Virus record (IMG/VR): IMGVR_UViG_3300026097_000022
Coordinates: 1 to 63,103 of that record
Strand: one strand, 5' to 3'
Source: a virus
DNA length: 63,103 nucleotides
Made by a program: the position numbers and the translations under genes. This document shows positions 35,401 through 44,648 of this stretch, piece after piece. Position 1 is the first letter of the stretch, and the number at the start of each line of letters is the position of its first letter. The notes below the pieces were generated by a model that did not search any database, was not told where the DNA came from, and saw only the letters and a program-made list of their open reading frames with translations.

Positions 35401-36994
35401 CTACGTGTAATAGAGTGTCTGGACTAATAGTCCCGATACCAACACTGTCGTTGTGAACGGTCATTACAATACCGTTATTGCTATTTCCAAATCTAATATC
35501 AGCATCATTAGTACCGCCTCCCCTAGAAGATGTTCTTATAAATACTGTTTCAGCGTTATCCTTGTTTTCTTGAAGTGTTATCTCTCTATGAACTTTTATT
35601 TGACCATCTTTTTCAATAGAGAACTCACCTGCACTAAATGAAGATGTAGTACCAAAAGATTTACCATCAATATCCAATTCTGTCTCAACAGCATCGCCAG
35701 TTGGAAGTGTAGTAACATCTGTAAAGTCTACAGTTACAGCTGAAGTACTTACCGCACTTGCTTCAATATATACAGTTACACCATCATCTGTATATGTCTT
35801 TACATCTACAAATGCAGTTCCATTAGCAGAGTTTCTAACTACACGGATAGCCTTTATTGAAGAGCTGTATCCATTGTGATGTACAGTGATTAAAGACCCT
35901 GAGTTTCCGTAATTAGTACTTACTGAACCACGACAGCTAAATGGACTTCTTGTTCCACCACCAGAGTAGAATGCAAACTCACAAGCACCACGCCCAGCAG
36001 ATCCATTCATATCAATAACACGATACCAATTATCTTCTGTTACGTTAGCAGTATCTGTGTCTTTGTAGGACTGTGGGAAAATCAAAGTTTGATCTGTAGT
36101 ATTACCTCTATCTGTTACAGACTGAAGGGTGTCAGTTTCAGTATAAGAGGTTAAAAATGTGCTATTATCTACAGTTACATTACCGCTAGAATCTGACTTA
36201 AGATATCCTGCTCCGTATTGACTTAACTGCAAACTACCATCACCGCTAAGAATCAATAAGGTGTCAGAACCACCGCTTTGGTAAGACTGAATAGTCCATA
36301 CCTTATTTGGTACTTTTAAGTCTGACGCTGCTGTACCTGCACCATCCCACTGGTAGAAAGTCCAGTTTAGAAGAGGGTCATCGTTAGAGCTATCAAACTG
36401 CACGTATCTGTTTATAGCAACAGGCGCTGAGGCGTTTTCTCCTGCGAAAGTATATATACTTCCACTCTTAGGTCTTGATGAAATAGTGTAAGTAGATCTA
36501 CTATTTATATCCCAACTTGTATGAGCATTATAAGCTGTGCGTGCGTCAGCTGTAAAAGCTGTGTCGTGAGGGTTGTAAAAATCTACTACCTGAGAATCAA
36601 CCCCTGACCCACCATCATCTGCTGGTGCGAAGAAACTACGTCCTCCATATACGTGAAGTAATCCTGCTGGATCAGTAGTACCGATACCTACGTTGCCAGC
36701 AGCTGTAATTCGCATTTTTTCTCCACCAGTGGTATCAAATAAAATGTTCTTACCAGCGTCTTCAACATACAGCTTTAAGTCGCCATCTGTTTTGATTGTA
36801 GCAGTACCTGTTCCTACGTTTCTAAATAGTATTTCTTTTGAACCGTTTGCTGCGCTGTCTAAACGAAGAGTATTTCCAGTTCCAAATACTTCTAACTTAG
36901 CCCCTGGATCATTAGTTCCAATACCTACACTGCTGGTTCCGCTATCAATAACGATAGTTCCGTCTCCTAATTTTCTTTGATATGAGATTGCCAT
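32471..36994 (-). CDS. Giant repeat tail fibre/adhesin, 1507 aa
   Basis: Built of many repeats of the form G-N-V-G-I-G-T-T-x-P followed by K-L-x-V, the beta-helical fibre repeat seen in large marine phage fibres and in proteins that carry S74 chaperone ends. No S74 autoprotease end is visible. The last ~130 residues instead look like a C1q/TNF-type jelly roll (T-F-T-I-N-E-T-G-Y-Y-E-I-R-Y-Q-F, ending H-I-S-F-R-L-I-K-E-I). It starts M-A-I-S-Y-Q-R-K-L-G-D-G, like the neighbouring fibres. It probably forms trimers and binds a surface receptor. Confidence 0.8.
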   Translation of the reverse strand: MAISYQRKLGDGTIVIDSGTSSVGIGTNDPGAKLEVFGTGNTLRLDSAANGSKEILFRNVGTGTATIKTDGDLKLYVEDAGKNILFDTTGGEKMRITAAGNVGIGTTDPAGLLHVYGGRSFFAPADDGGSGVDSQVVDFYNPHDTAFTADARTAYNAHTSWDINSRSTYTISSRPKSGSIYTFAGENASAPVAINRYVQFDSSNDDPLLNWTFYQWDGAGTAASDLKVPNKVWTIQSYQSGGSDTLLILSGDGSLQLSQYGAGYLKSDSSGNVTVDNSTFLTSYTETDTLQSVTDRGNTTDQTLIFPQSYKDTDTANVTEDNWYRVIDMNGSAGRGACEFAFYSGGGTRSPFSCRGSVSTNYGNSGSLITVHHNGYSSSIKAIRVVRNSANGTAFVDVKTYTDDGVTVYIEASAVSTSAVTVDFTDVTTLPTGDAVETELDIDGKSFGTTSSFSAGEFSIEKDGQIKVHREITLQENKDNAETVFIRTSSRGGGTNDADIRFGNSNNGIVMTVHNDSVGIGTISPDTLLHVESGSDTLSPIFTIENDNDIKLKLGAVRSAAGTAPDTTFIAYDSDLRFIADADSTTEVVRIDSSGNVGIGTTDPSQKLHVLGTGYVSDDLLVGIGNASSWHRVSIHTGGFIAQSGNKGIGVYADATDSNNNLFAYDYDTSTFKPLKIDVSTLNITNGTSSVIYHDGTNVGIGTTSPGAKLHVQHSSISPSSVYGTLLVEESNESSIGVLGTTYSSVYFGDASSPYTGGIVYAHADDHLEFRVSGNSERMRITNTGNVGIAVTNPTQRLDVNGKVRARSWFTGADDTNTLWSSTALGTYLQAADSTGTGSEIAFRRADGLVRMLIDTEAGNVGIGTTAPADRLDVSDGNAKMVFGAASSDRPLLYFQHNAVPVDEEEIGLLDFRGYNDASQDTRYVILTAKAEDVTDGTEDGSLTFQTMSAGTATQTLTMRSGKVGIGKTDPSAPLNVFSSSTVDIAKFENNTSSIALKVGDSSNSNYANHILTTNSGNAQIFKAGGSYSGFGGASSLNIYNSNGAIALHPNGIANAVFINTSGNVGIGTTSPESALQVVGTVPGSPTTDGVHIGQTSDGSYGVIQLVGTTGGYIDFSAAGNDRDGRILYQNSSNTMQFQTGSNTKMIISGDNVGIGTTSPNTRLHISDATTGILLRLQNSSAGEQSSLRFMAQNSSTVYKYADIALDPDDHALIFRSIHTSEKMRITSAGNVGIGTTSPSYKLDVNGSFRGGGLIADDSSFTLTFGGTDVLYGGVSYGSIPVKATFGVSDSGIVSDFPSSEALRINSSGNIGIGTTNPQAKLHVNGTVRFESLTSGLLQADSNGDLTTTSTTALTQSGIYSPKGWKLTASTYTGGGQNITSSSTASHSGTTPVTRTNNTTFTINETGYYEIRYQFVAKNNYADRCVVGAQVTDSGNNTFLGSRSFEYLRYTTYGEYATIQATFYATIDSGATVFLKSAIRSGSLNYTLDSETGANAGHISFRLIKEI

Positions 36995-39900
36995 ATATCT
37001 GTTTATGTTATGCTAATACAAATTGTGGAGTACTTGAACCTGTGTCTCCATAAGTAGTTAAATGTAGTTTCCAAGTACCTGTTGTGTCCCCTGCGTAATA
37101 AGGTATATATACAGAGTATCTAACAATAGCGTAAGACCAGTTAGCTGTACCTGTTTGCTCTGTGTCTGTCACGCCATCTGAAAGAAAGTAAGTAGTGTCC
37201 GCTGAGAAGTTCATTCCACCGTTTAGGCTTGATATTAAATGAACGTCTCCTTCTGCTCTGTGTGTGAAATCCTCATCACTTTCCCAGTAGATGTAAGAAG
37301 AATCTTTCAATGTTCCAAAGTTTCTGTAAAGACCGTTTCTACTATTAACAGCTGTCAACTCATATTGATATCCTCCAGAGTTAGGGAACACTAAGTTGAA
37401 GTTGTAAGTACCTGCGGCTGTAAAAGAAAAGTTTAGATTAGCTGTATACATACGCTTATGTGTGTCTTCGTATACCTTAACAAAAGTTCCGTTGTTTGAT
37501 GCTGGATCATTTGAAAGAGAAATAGAACCTACACTAATATCGTTTGTTGTAGTTGCACCTAAAGTAGTTACATCGTCTAATGTCTGTGCTTCTGTGTAAG
37601 AAGCTGTATCTACAGATACTAAACCATTAGCATCAGTCTTCAAGAAACCAGCTCCGTACTGATGTAGCTGTAAGTTCCCATTCTGATAGAACTCAAAGTT
37701 TGGCTCGTTGATATCAGCTAAGTGGAATACAAGTGAGTCATCACCATTACTATCCAAAGCAATGTGGTAATACCCACCACCAGTCTCAAGCTTGATACCT
37801 ACATCTCTGTCGTTCGTGTTTTTAATGAGAAGGTCATCACTATTACCGCTAGCATCAGAGTTTTCAATGATAACAGATTCATTAGAGGTCTTGACAATGT
37901 GTAACGGTCCATCAGGTGAAGTTGTACCTAAACCTAAATCGTGGGTAATCCAAGAGTCATTGTCAGGAGTCAGTTTAATGGCTTGTGTTGAACCATCTCT
38001 AATGTCTAGGTAGTTGTTGCCATCATTATCATCCCAAAGCTCTACACGTTGTCTAATACGCAATACAGAGTCTGCATAGATAGCTGGTGTATCTGAAGAA
38101 CCTGTACCTTGGTTTATATTGGTGTCCTCGTCAATATAGATATCGCTTGTACCTGTATTGATGGTAAGCTTGTGAGAAGGTGCATCTGTACCTATACCTA
38201 CGTTGCCATCAGATGTAATACGAACCGCTTCATCTAATGTTTCGTCATTTTGAGAAGTAAAGAACGCAAGGTGTGTAGTGGAATCAGAATCTCCACTAGA
38301 ACCCCTTATAGCTGCAATACTTGCACCGACTAAACTATTTCCAGGAGTAGCAGTATCGTTTCCTGCAATTCTAAATTTAATACCTACGCCTTCACCACCA
38401 AGCTGATTAATAGAGTTAGCATCATCACGTAAAGACAATACCAATGGATAATCAATGGTTTCTGCGGCAGAGAGATTTTGAGATACCTCAAGTATACCTG
38501 TTGGTGATTCAGTACCGATACCAATACTACCTGATGACTCATAGATTACAGAATCGGTAAGTGTATCGGAATCACTCCACTTAGGGATGTAACTAGCACT
38601 ACCTGTTCCATCTACAACGGAAGTAATAGTGTCTAGGGTGATATTACCACTAGCATCGGTTTTAAGATAACCTGCTCCGTAGCCGTGTAATCTTAAATCT
38701 CCGTTATTATCTATAGTAACTTGATCCGAACCGTCAATTAGTAATCTAATATTACTATCAGCACCTTCGTTGTTTGTATCGGCAGCTATTATTAATCCAT
38801 TAGCTGTATTTGATATGTAAGATGCAGTTGCATTGTCTTTTATTTGAATCCAAGCTGTAGCATCAGTGCTTTCAAATATTGCTACGTGATTTGTATTTCC
38901 TGCGTTAACGTGAAGTTTTCTACCAGGATCAGTAGTACCTATACCAACGTCACCAGTAGGGGATACAGTCATTGCAACACTTGTACCGCCACTAGCTATC
39001 TTAACAGATCCATCGGTGTGTCCATACACCTGACCCTTAATTTCGTCAGAAGCATTTACAAAGTTTACACCTCCAATATTACCGCTTGTTCTGTCAGACT
39101 TGATATCAAAATCCGTAAAGGAGTTACCTTCATTGATTCTAAGATTACCAGCTACATCAAGTTTATAAGTAGGACTGCTTGTTCCAATACCCACATTAGC
39201 ATTAGTAAAGTAAGCATCTACAATACCATCACCACCCTTGATACGGAAGTGTTCATTCTCAGCACCACCTGCCGCAGTACCTGTCTTGATAACTACAGCA
39301 CCGCTTGGAGTTCTGTTTGTCAGATATGGGAATGAAGCGTCATTGGTATTATCAAAGCGTAACCAATATCTCTCTGTTGCTACTGTACTCTCAACAGGTG
39401 TGTACGAAGACCCATCGCTAGAGCTTCCAAACTGCAAAGATACCCCAGCTGAATTTACATTTACTTTGCCGTTAAAGTGAGTTTCCTCTGATGTAGTTGC
39501 ACCCCTGCCTGTAACACTAGCTAATGTATCTACCTCTTCCTGAAGGAATGTGCTGTTGTCTACTGTTAGGTTACCACTAGCGTCTGACTTAACATAACCT
39601 GCACCATATGCATTTAACTGAACAGTTTGGTCATTTTTAACCGTCAATGCAGCAACGCTATTTGTAGCTAACGTGATTTCTCCATTACCAGAAGAAGCAT
39701 TAATCTTATGACCTGCGTGGTCGCTTACAGTGTTATATGAAGATAGTCTAAGCTGTCTTGTTGATCCTGAGCCGAAGTATGCGTACTCACCAATAGTAGA
39801 CTTGTTTACATCAAGCAGTGCATTGGGTAATGTAGTTCCAATACCAACGTTACCATCATCTTGTATCCTAAGTTTTTCATCATTGTCTATATTAAATACC

Positions 39901-42500
39901 ATTACGGTATTATTATGACTGTTAGAAGGATCGGCAGATAAAACTAAATTTTGATTTTTCTTTAATTGATCGGGGTTAGACGTATCAATATACCATTCTC
40001 TTGCAGTAGCACTATTTACTTTAAGTAAAGTCCCTGAACCGTCTATTTCTAATTTAGCTCCAGGACTAGTAGTTCCAATACCTAAGTTACCTGTGTTTAT
40101 GTAACTGACATTGTTATCACATCTAAGAAGAACTTCTGCAGTACCTGCATTGTTCTTCATCTGGAAGTAAGGATCTTCAGATGAAAGATGCCCTAAGTGG
40201 AACGTATCTTGATTATTTACATTTCTAATCTTAATACCTTCTTCACCTGCTGCCGCTTTAATAGCAAGTCTAGAGTCAGGATCTTCTATTCCGATACCAA
40301 CTCTACCATCATAGTTGATACGCATACGCTCCTCAAGAGTAGTACTGCTTGCACCAACGTTGGTAAAGAAAGCTATATCTATTCTGTTTCCCTGACCAGG
40401 CACATCTCTAATAGCATCTATAGCTGCGGCATTAACTCCGTTGGTCTGCCATCTAATTCTACCTAAGCTGTGTTCTGCGTTTACGTCTCCTCCAGAACCT
40501 GTATTCTTGATTGTTAAAGCTTCGGTTGTAGCCGTACCCCAGTCAGTAGATGACGAGATATTCAATACCCCAGTCATCGTATCACCAGTGACGTTCACAT
40601 AACGTGCATCAGCAGTATCTTGAGTATGGTAGTCTGTAGAAGCACTAACGTTACCTGAAGCATCTGTTACAAGAACACCTGTAGTGTAAGTGTTGAGACG
40701 TACAGAACCGTCTGCGTTTACCCTAAAGGTTTCTTGTATTGTACCACTATTTATCTGTTGGAAATAAATGTCACCACTTTCACTTCCATCGGTAACACTA
40801 TCCATTGACCCCATTATTCTAGAGTACAACAGATTCTCAGGAGTAGCAGCATTATTTTTACCGTAGAATGCAAACGAACCTATGTTTTCTCCTGCTGAAT
40901 TTCTATCTGTATTTACAGCTACTGTGGTGAACGATGCTGATTTTACTTCAAGCTCTTCTTGTGGTGATGCAGTACCGATACCCAGTTGACCGCTAGAGCC
41001 TTGTAAGAATAAAGCGTGAGTATTTGTATCAGACTCTACTCTAAAGTCTAAATCTCTACTTCCGTCATTGATAACTACTTCGCTTGTTGTTCCTTCAATT
41101 AATCGCAGCATTTCATAGCCACCAGCTTGAAGAATAATACGATCCCCTGAAAATCTTAAATAAGTATTATTGTCTCCACTATGATATAAGTATTCTGTGA
41201 TACCTACTGAACCGTCAACGTGTAGCTTGTAGTTAGGTGATGTTGTTCCAATACCAACGTTACCATCAGAAGCAATACGTACCCTTTCAGAACCGCTTGG
41301 GCTGAAGGTTAAAAATGAAGTACTAGCTGTTGAACCAAGGTCTATTTGATGTTCTGAAGCTACATCGGTAGGTGATCCGTGTACTCTTAAATGAGCGTTA
41401 TTAGAAGCTGCCTGAAAGAAAATTTCAGCTGCTGCATCTGCATCGTCAGTTCCATTATTATCTAATGAATTTTCAATACGTATGCCCGTTGCAGCATTAC
41501 TATTATGTTTTACGTGTAATTTATGATATGGACTCGTAGTACCGATACCCACATTAGTACCATCGTCATAAACAACAGAATCAGTAATAGTATCTATATC
41601 CGACCACTTCGCTAAGTAATTAGCCGTACCTGTACCATCTACACCCTGGATCTCAGAAAGGCTCACCCAATCTGTACCTGTAGCTGTAGATGAAAGAATC
41701 TGTCCCGATAGACCTGGGGAGTTGTTAGAGTCGTAGTATGCTCCTGTAACTCTTACGTTACCTGTTACGTGTAGCTTTTCAGAAGGTGCTGTATTGCCGA
41801 TACCTAGATTACCAGCTCTTTCAAGAACCATCAGCCCCGATCCGCTTTCACCCATACTGTCTTCCCAAATTAAATATTCAGGAGTTGTACGGTAATACAT
41901 AGACATACCATCTGTTGCAGTATATCCAAATTGAATACCGTGTGGACCACCTGCGCCAGTACCTGGATCGCCCAATCTAATAATAGAGTCTCCTCCAGCA
42001 ATGTGTAAAGGAGTAACAGGCGCAGTAGTATTTATACCCACTCTATTGTTTGTAGCGTCTACGTGTAGTGTATCTGTATCAACTGTAAGCCCTCCAACGG
42101 TAATAGCGTTAGTAGTCGTAGCATTTCTGTCTGTAACGCTGTCTAACGTATCCTCAATGATAGATGTGTCTACCGTAATGTTACCATCTGCGTCAGACTT
42201 TAAGTAACCAGTAGTGTATGAAGTTAGTTGTAAGTTACCGCTTGTATCTAATATCAAGTATCCATTACTAAGACCTTCTTGATTTCCAATATAGAAACTG
42301 TCTGAATCATTAGCTTTAATACCGACTGTCCAAGCAGAAGTAGTATTTATATATTGTGTACCTGCGTTATTTAAACCAGTCTCTACAACAACCCACGTAT
42401 TAGCGTCTGCGTCATAAATCTCTAAGTTCTCTACAGGGTTTGACTGTCCTATACCTACAAGTCCATCACCTGTAATACGCATAAGCTCTGTAGACGTACC
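32990..42500 (-). repeat. Dispersed coding repeats for GxVGIGT fibre motifs
   Basis: Dozens of near-identical 25-40-nt DNA stretches, visible on the plus strand as variations of CCAATACCAACGTTGCC, encode the G-N-V-G-I-G-T-x-x-P repeats of both giant fibres. They give long stretches of intra- and inter-gene homology where recombination could shuffle or change fibre length. Confidence 0.85.
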
Positions 42501-43088
42501 TCCTGCGTAGAATACGTGAGCCTTTGTGTTATCGTGTAGGACGTGCTGCAACGTACCACCTGCCGAACGGATAGATGAGGTACTTGAGTTATCTGTATCT
42601 GTAAGCTTTAGTTGCGGATATGAATTAGAAGATTTTAGGTTTAGCGTAGTAACTAAGTCACCACTAGCCTCGTAGACGTTAGAGTCAGTAAGTGTATCTC
42701 CGTCTAACCATTTAGTAAGGTAGTCTACAGTACCTGTTCCATCAACACCTGCTGGGTTTGATTGAATGGTACTCTCAATAACATTACCATTGGCATCAAC
42801 AGCTAAAGCGTATGCAAGAGTTCCGGTGTTATTACCAGATCCATATGTACTGAACTTGACATCTGTCTCTGCTGAAAATAGACTGTTACTAAAAAATCCT
42901 ACGGCATTGCCATCAACTTGAAAAGTAATACGAGTACTACCTACTGCATCTCCGTGGTCAGCAGTTAGATAAACGTAGTTGTTTGCAGCTCTAAGCCTAC
43001 CAATAAGATTATTAGTAGTGTCCTTTACAATTATATCTGGAGTATTCGCAGCTTCCGCTTGAATATTATTGAGAAACTTTATTGCCAT
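37008..43088 (-). CDS. Giant repeat tail fibre/adhesin, 2026 aa
   Basis: Starts M-A-I-K-F-L-N-N-I-Q-A and then alternates G-N-V-G-I-G-T-T-S-P / K-L-H-V repeats with segments reading D-G-T-G-T-A-N-Y-L-A-K-W-S-D. The same segment families occur many times, so the gene probably grew by internal duplication. The final ~180 residues form a distinct beta-rich head without repeats (Y-T-A-N-L-N-F-S-F-T-A-A-G-T-Y-N-F-N, ending P-Q-F-V-L-A). It is one of two parallel fibre genes, so the virion may carry two fibre types or a hetero-complex. It has its own promoter/terminator junction upstream. Confidence 0.8.
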   Translation of the reverse strand: MAIKFLNNIQAEAANTPDIIVKDTTNNLIGRLRAANNYVYLTADHGDAVGSTRITFQVDGNAVGFFSNSLFSAETDVKFSTYGSGNNTGTLAYALAVDANGNVIESTIQSNPAGVDGTGTVDYLTKWLDGDTLTDSNVYEASGDLVTTLNLKSSNSYPQLKLTDTDNSSTSSIRSAGGTLQHVLHDNTKAHVFYAGGTSTELMRITGDGLVGIGQSNPVENLEIYDADANTWVVVETGLNNAGTQYINTTSAWTVGIKANDSDSFYIGNQEGLSNGYLILDTSGNLQLTSYTTGYLKSDADGNITVDTSIIEDTLDSVTDRNATTTNAITVGGLTVDTDTLHVDATNNRVGINTTAPVTPLHIAGGDSIIRLGDPGTGAGGPHGIQFGYTATDGMSMYYRTTPEYLIWEDSMGESGSGLMVLERAGNLGIGNTAPSEKLHVTGNVRVTGAYYDSNNSPGLSGQILSSTATGTDWVSLSEIQGVDGTGTANYLAKWSDIDTITDSVVYDDGTNVGIGTTSPYHKLHVKHNSNAATGIRIENSLDNNGTDDADAAAEIFFQAASNNAHLRVHGSPTDVASEHQIDLGSTASTSFLTFSPSGSERVRIASDGNVGIGTTSPNYKLHVDGSVGITEYLYHSGDNNTYLRFSGDRIILQAGGYEMLRLIEGTTSEVVINDGSRDLDFRVESDTNTHALFLQGSSGQLGIGTASPQEELEVKSASFTTVAVNTDRNSAGENIGSFAFYGKNNAATPENLLYSRIMGSMDSVTDGSESGDIYFQQINSGTIQETFRVNADGSVRLNTYTTGVLVTDASGNVSASTDYHTQDTADARYVNVTGDTMTGVLNISSSTDWGTATTEALTIKNTGSGGDVNAEHSLGRIRWQTNGVNAAAIDAIRDVPGQGNRIDIAFFTNVGASSTTLEERMRINYDGRVGIGIEDPDSRLAIKAAAGEEGIKIRNVNNQDTFHLGHLSSEDPYFQMKNNAGTAEVLLRCDNNVSYINTGNLGIGTTSPGAKLEIDGSGTLLKVNSATAREWYIDTSNPDQLKKNQNLVLSADPSNSHNNTVMVFNIDNDEKLRIQDDGNVGIGTTLPNALLDVNKSTIGEYAYFGSGSTRQLRLSSYNTVSDHAGHKINASSGNGEITLATNSVAALTVKNDQTVQLNAYGAGYVKSDASGNLTVDNSTFLQEEVDTLASVTGRGATTSEETHFNGKVNVNSAGVSLQFGSSSDGSSYTPVESTVATERYWLRFDNTNDASFPYLTNRTPSGAVVIKTGTAAGGAENEHFRIKGGDGIVDAYFTNANVGIGTSSPTYKLDVAGNLRINEGNSFTDFDIKSDRTSGNIGGVNFVNASDEIKGQVYGHTDGSVKIASGGTSVAMTVSPTGDVGIGTTDPGRKLHVNAGNTNHVAIFESTDATAWIQIKDNATASYISNTANGLIIAADTNNEGADSNIRLLIDGSDQVTIDNNGDLRLHGYGAGYLKTDASGNITLDTITSVVDGTGSASYIPKWSDSDTLTDSVIYESSGSIGIGTESPTGILEVSQNLSAAETIDYPLVLSLRDDANSINQLGGEGVGIKFRIAGNDTATPGNSLVGASIAAIRGSSGDSDSTTHLAFFTSQNDETLDEAVRITSDGNVGIGTDAPSHKLTINTGTSDIYIDEDTNINQGTGSSDTPAIYADSVLRIRQRVELWDDNDGNNYLDIRDGSTQAIKLTPDNDSWITHDLGLGTTSPDGPLHIVKTSNESVIIENSDASGNSDDLLIKNTNDRDVGIKLETGGGYYHIALDSNGDDSLVFHLADINEPNFEFYQNGNLQLHQYGAGFLKTDANGLVSVDTASYTEAQTLDDVTTLGATTTNDISVGSISLSNDPASNNGTFVKVYEDTHKRMYTANLNFSFTAAGTYNFNLVFPNSGGYQYELTAVNSRNGLYRNFGTLKDSSYIYWESDEDFTHRAEGDVHLISSLNGGMNFSADTTYFLSDGVTDTEQTGTANWSYAIVRYSVYIPYYAGDTTGTWKLHLTTYGDTGSSTPQFVLA

Positions 43089-43105
43089 AGTAATATTGTA
43101 TTACG

Positions 43106-43113
43106 CAAAGATA
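43106..43113 (-). promoter_or_regulatory. -7 box TATCTTTG for the 2026-aa fibre
   Basis: Minus-strand TATCTTTG lies 17 nt before ATG 43088 and directly after the T-tract of the terminator at 43114-43149. Confidence 0.55.
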
Positions 43114-43149
43114 AAAAATAAAGGGGTAGCGACATTCAGCCACCACCCC
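43114..43149 (-). terminator. Rho-independent terminator
   Basis: Minus-strand GGGGTGG pairs with CTACCCC (plus 43143-43149 and 43123-43129; one G-U pair) around a 13-nt loop, followed by TTTATTTTT. It ends the transcript of the 379-aa fibre gene. Confidence 0.75.
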
Positions 43150-43173
43150 TCTATATCATTGGTTGTTTTATGT

Positions 43174-44313
43174 TTATGAAAGTCGTGTCACCAAAACTCT
43201 ATATGCATCTGTAGAAGGAGCTGTAGCAAAAGTAACAGTCACTGTATCCGTATCCGTTCTTGTTACATCAGTGAATACTGTGTCTCCTGTAGCCTTATCA
43301 AAAATTTGCACAATGACATCCTTAGTGCTTAGTCCGTGAGTAACAGCTATTGCTGTAGTCGCACCATCACCAATGTCTTCAGCGTGAGAATTACCTTCAA
43401 AGAATCCAGTCAATGTAGCTGGAGTAACCGCACGGACAGTATCTGTTCCTGCGTTTACTTCTCCCTGAGTAGCGAGTTCAATAGAACCACGTACTGTCTC
43501 TGAGGCATCGGCAATAGAAATGGTTAATGCATTGCTCGCAGCTTCAGTAGTGATTGTAGTTCCGTCACCTTGAATTGCTAGGTATGCAGTAGACCCTATA
43601 CTTTCAATACCTGTATTACCTACAAACTGAAGAACAGCTAAGGCAGTAGAGATGTCCAACTTCTTAACCTCACCTGAAGTATGAAGAAGAATTTCAGAAG
43701 TACCTGTAGTAGCTCCAAAGTCAGCAAGACTACCAATGTGTAGCTTTTGGTTTACTGTACTCCAGTAGTCGCTAGATTCATCCCAAACGAACTTTACATT
43801 AGCTGCACTACCTCGGTTGATTTCAATACCTGAATCTTGCGATGGTGCTGTCTCCGCTGCAAGGTTGCTGTTCAATAAGATGATATTGTCAGCAAGGTTA
43901 ATCTCCTCGGTATTTACTGTGGTTGTAGTACCTGTGACAACGAGGTCGGAAGCAATGGTTACCGTAGTACCATCATCGCTAATGCTTGAGTCAACAAACT
44001 TACCATTAGTGGAATCCCACTTAGGAATGCCGTCTCCAGATAAATCACCAGCACCACGGAAAGAGATGGTTACATCACCAAAGTCTGGAGATACATCATC
44101 ACGAGTAACAGTGATACCATCACCCTCTTCAATACCAATAGTACCGACAGTGATCCATATCGTTCCGTTCCAATACTTGATTTCATCATCTACCGTATCG
44201 TAGTAGATTTGACCCTCAACAGGAGAACTAGGTGCTGACGCAAGGTTTTGAATACGTGCGTTCTGTAGCTCGTTCTTGCTGAGGTTAATACTGTTTAGAT
44301 ACTTAATCGCCAT
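43174..44313 (-). CDS. Tail fibre/adhesin, 379 aa
   Basis: N-terminus M-A-I-K-Y-L-N-S-I-N-L-S-K-N-E-L-Q-N-A-R is the same docking-type start as the giant fibres. It is followed by S-P-V-E-G-Q-I-Y-Y-D-T-V-D-D-E-I-K-Y-W-N-G, a repeat common in phage fibres. The C-terminal domain (A-V-T-H-G-L-S-T-K-D-V-I-V-Q-I-F, ending Y-R-V-L-V-T-R-L-S) is a beta-sandwich-like tip related in style to the 108-aa protein upstream. It may be an adaptor or shorter fibre. Confidence 0.7.
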   Translation of the reverse strand: MAIKYLNSINLSKNELQNARIQNLASAPSSPVEGQIYYDTVDDEIKYWNGTIWITVGTIGIEEGDGITVTRDDVSPDFGDVTISFRGAGDLSGDGIPKWDSTNGKFVDSSISDDGTTVTIASDLVVTGTTTTVNTEEINLADNIILLNSNLAAETAPSQDSGIEINRGSAANVKFVWDESSDYWSTVNQKLHIGSLADFGATTGTSEILLHTSGEVKKLDISTALAVLQFVGNTGIESIGSTAYLAIQGDGTTITTEAASNALTISIADASETVRGSIELATQGEVNAGTDTVRAVTPATLTGFFEGNSHAEDIGDGATTAIAVTHGLSTKDVIVQIFDKATGDTVFTDVTRTDTDTVTVTFATAPSTDAYRVLVTRLS

Positions 44314-44321
44314 AATATGTC

Positions 44322-44648
44322 TTAGTTAAAGTAAGCCTTACCTGTAAAAGCTCCTGTAAATGTTAGTGTTACTGTGTTATCGTCTACATATGAAATATCC
44401 CCATAAACAACGTCATCCGCAGAATCTACAACGACTACAGCTGGACGCTTACCTAGGTTATGTGATGCCGTCCAGGTTGACGCAGCTACGTCTTGAACGT
44501 GTACGTAGTTTTTATCACCACCACCTTTAAGACCAGCTATATCTACAGTATTCTGTACCGGCTGCTTAACGACAGTAGTTTTGTTGTATCCACTCTGCTG
44601 AATAGATACGCTAATGCTCTCTTGGTTATTTACGGTTATGTTACTCAC
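44322..44648 (-). CDS. Small fibre-tip-like protein, 108 aa
   Basis: The C-terminal ~65 residues carry V-H-V-Q-D-V-A-A-S-T-W-T-A-S-H-N-L-G-K-R-P, then V-V-V-D-S-A-D-D-V-V-Y-G-D, ending F-T-G-K-A-Y-F-N. This is a fibre C-terminal domain I recognise from many phage adhesins, here as a stand-alone protein after a short Ser/Gln/Val-rich N-terminus. It lies in the fibre operon with 8-nt overlap to the upstream gene. Confidence 0.65.
   Translation of the reverse strand: MSNITVNNQESISVSIQQSGYNKTTVVKQPVQNTVDIAGLKGGGDKNYVHVQDVAASTWTASHNLGKRPAVVVVDSADDVVYGDISYVDDNTVTLTFTGAFTGKAYFN

Noticed and set aside
32990-42500. CRISPR-like array suggested by the regular DNA repeats
   Set aside because: The repeats are in-frame coding motifs with long, unequal intervals; no palindromic repeat and no cas genes.
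32471-43088. Diversity-generating retroelement hypothesis for the repeated fibre genes
   Set aside because: No reverse transcriptase gene, no template repeat and no adenine-variable repeat pair was seen; repeats are structural motifs.
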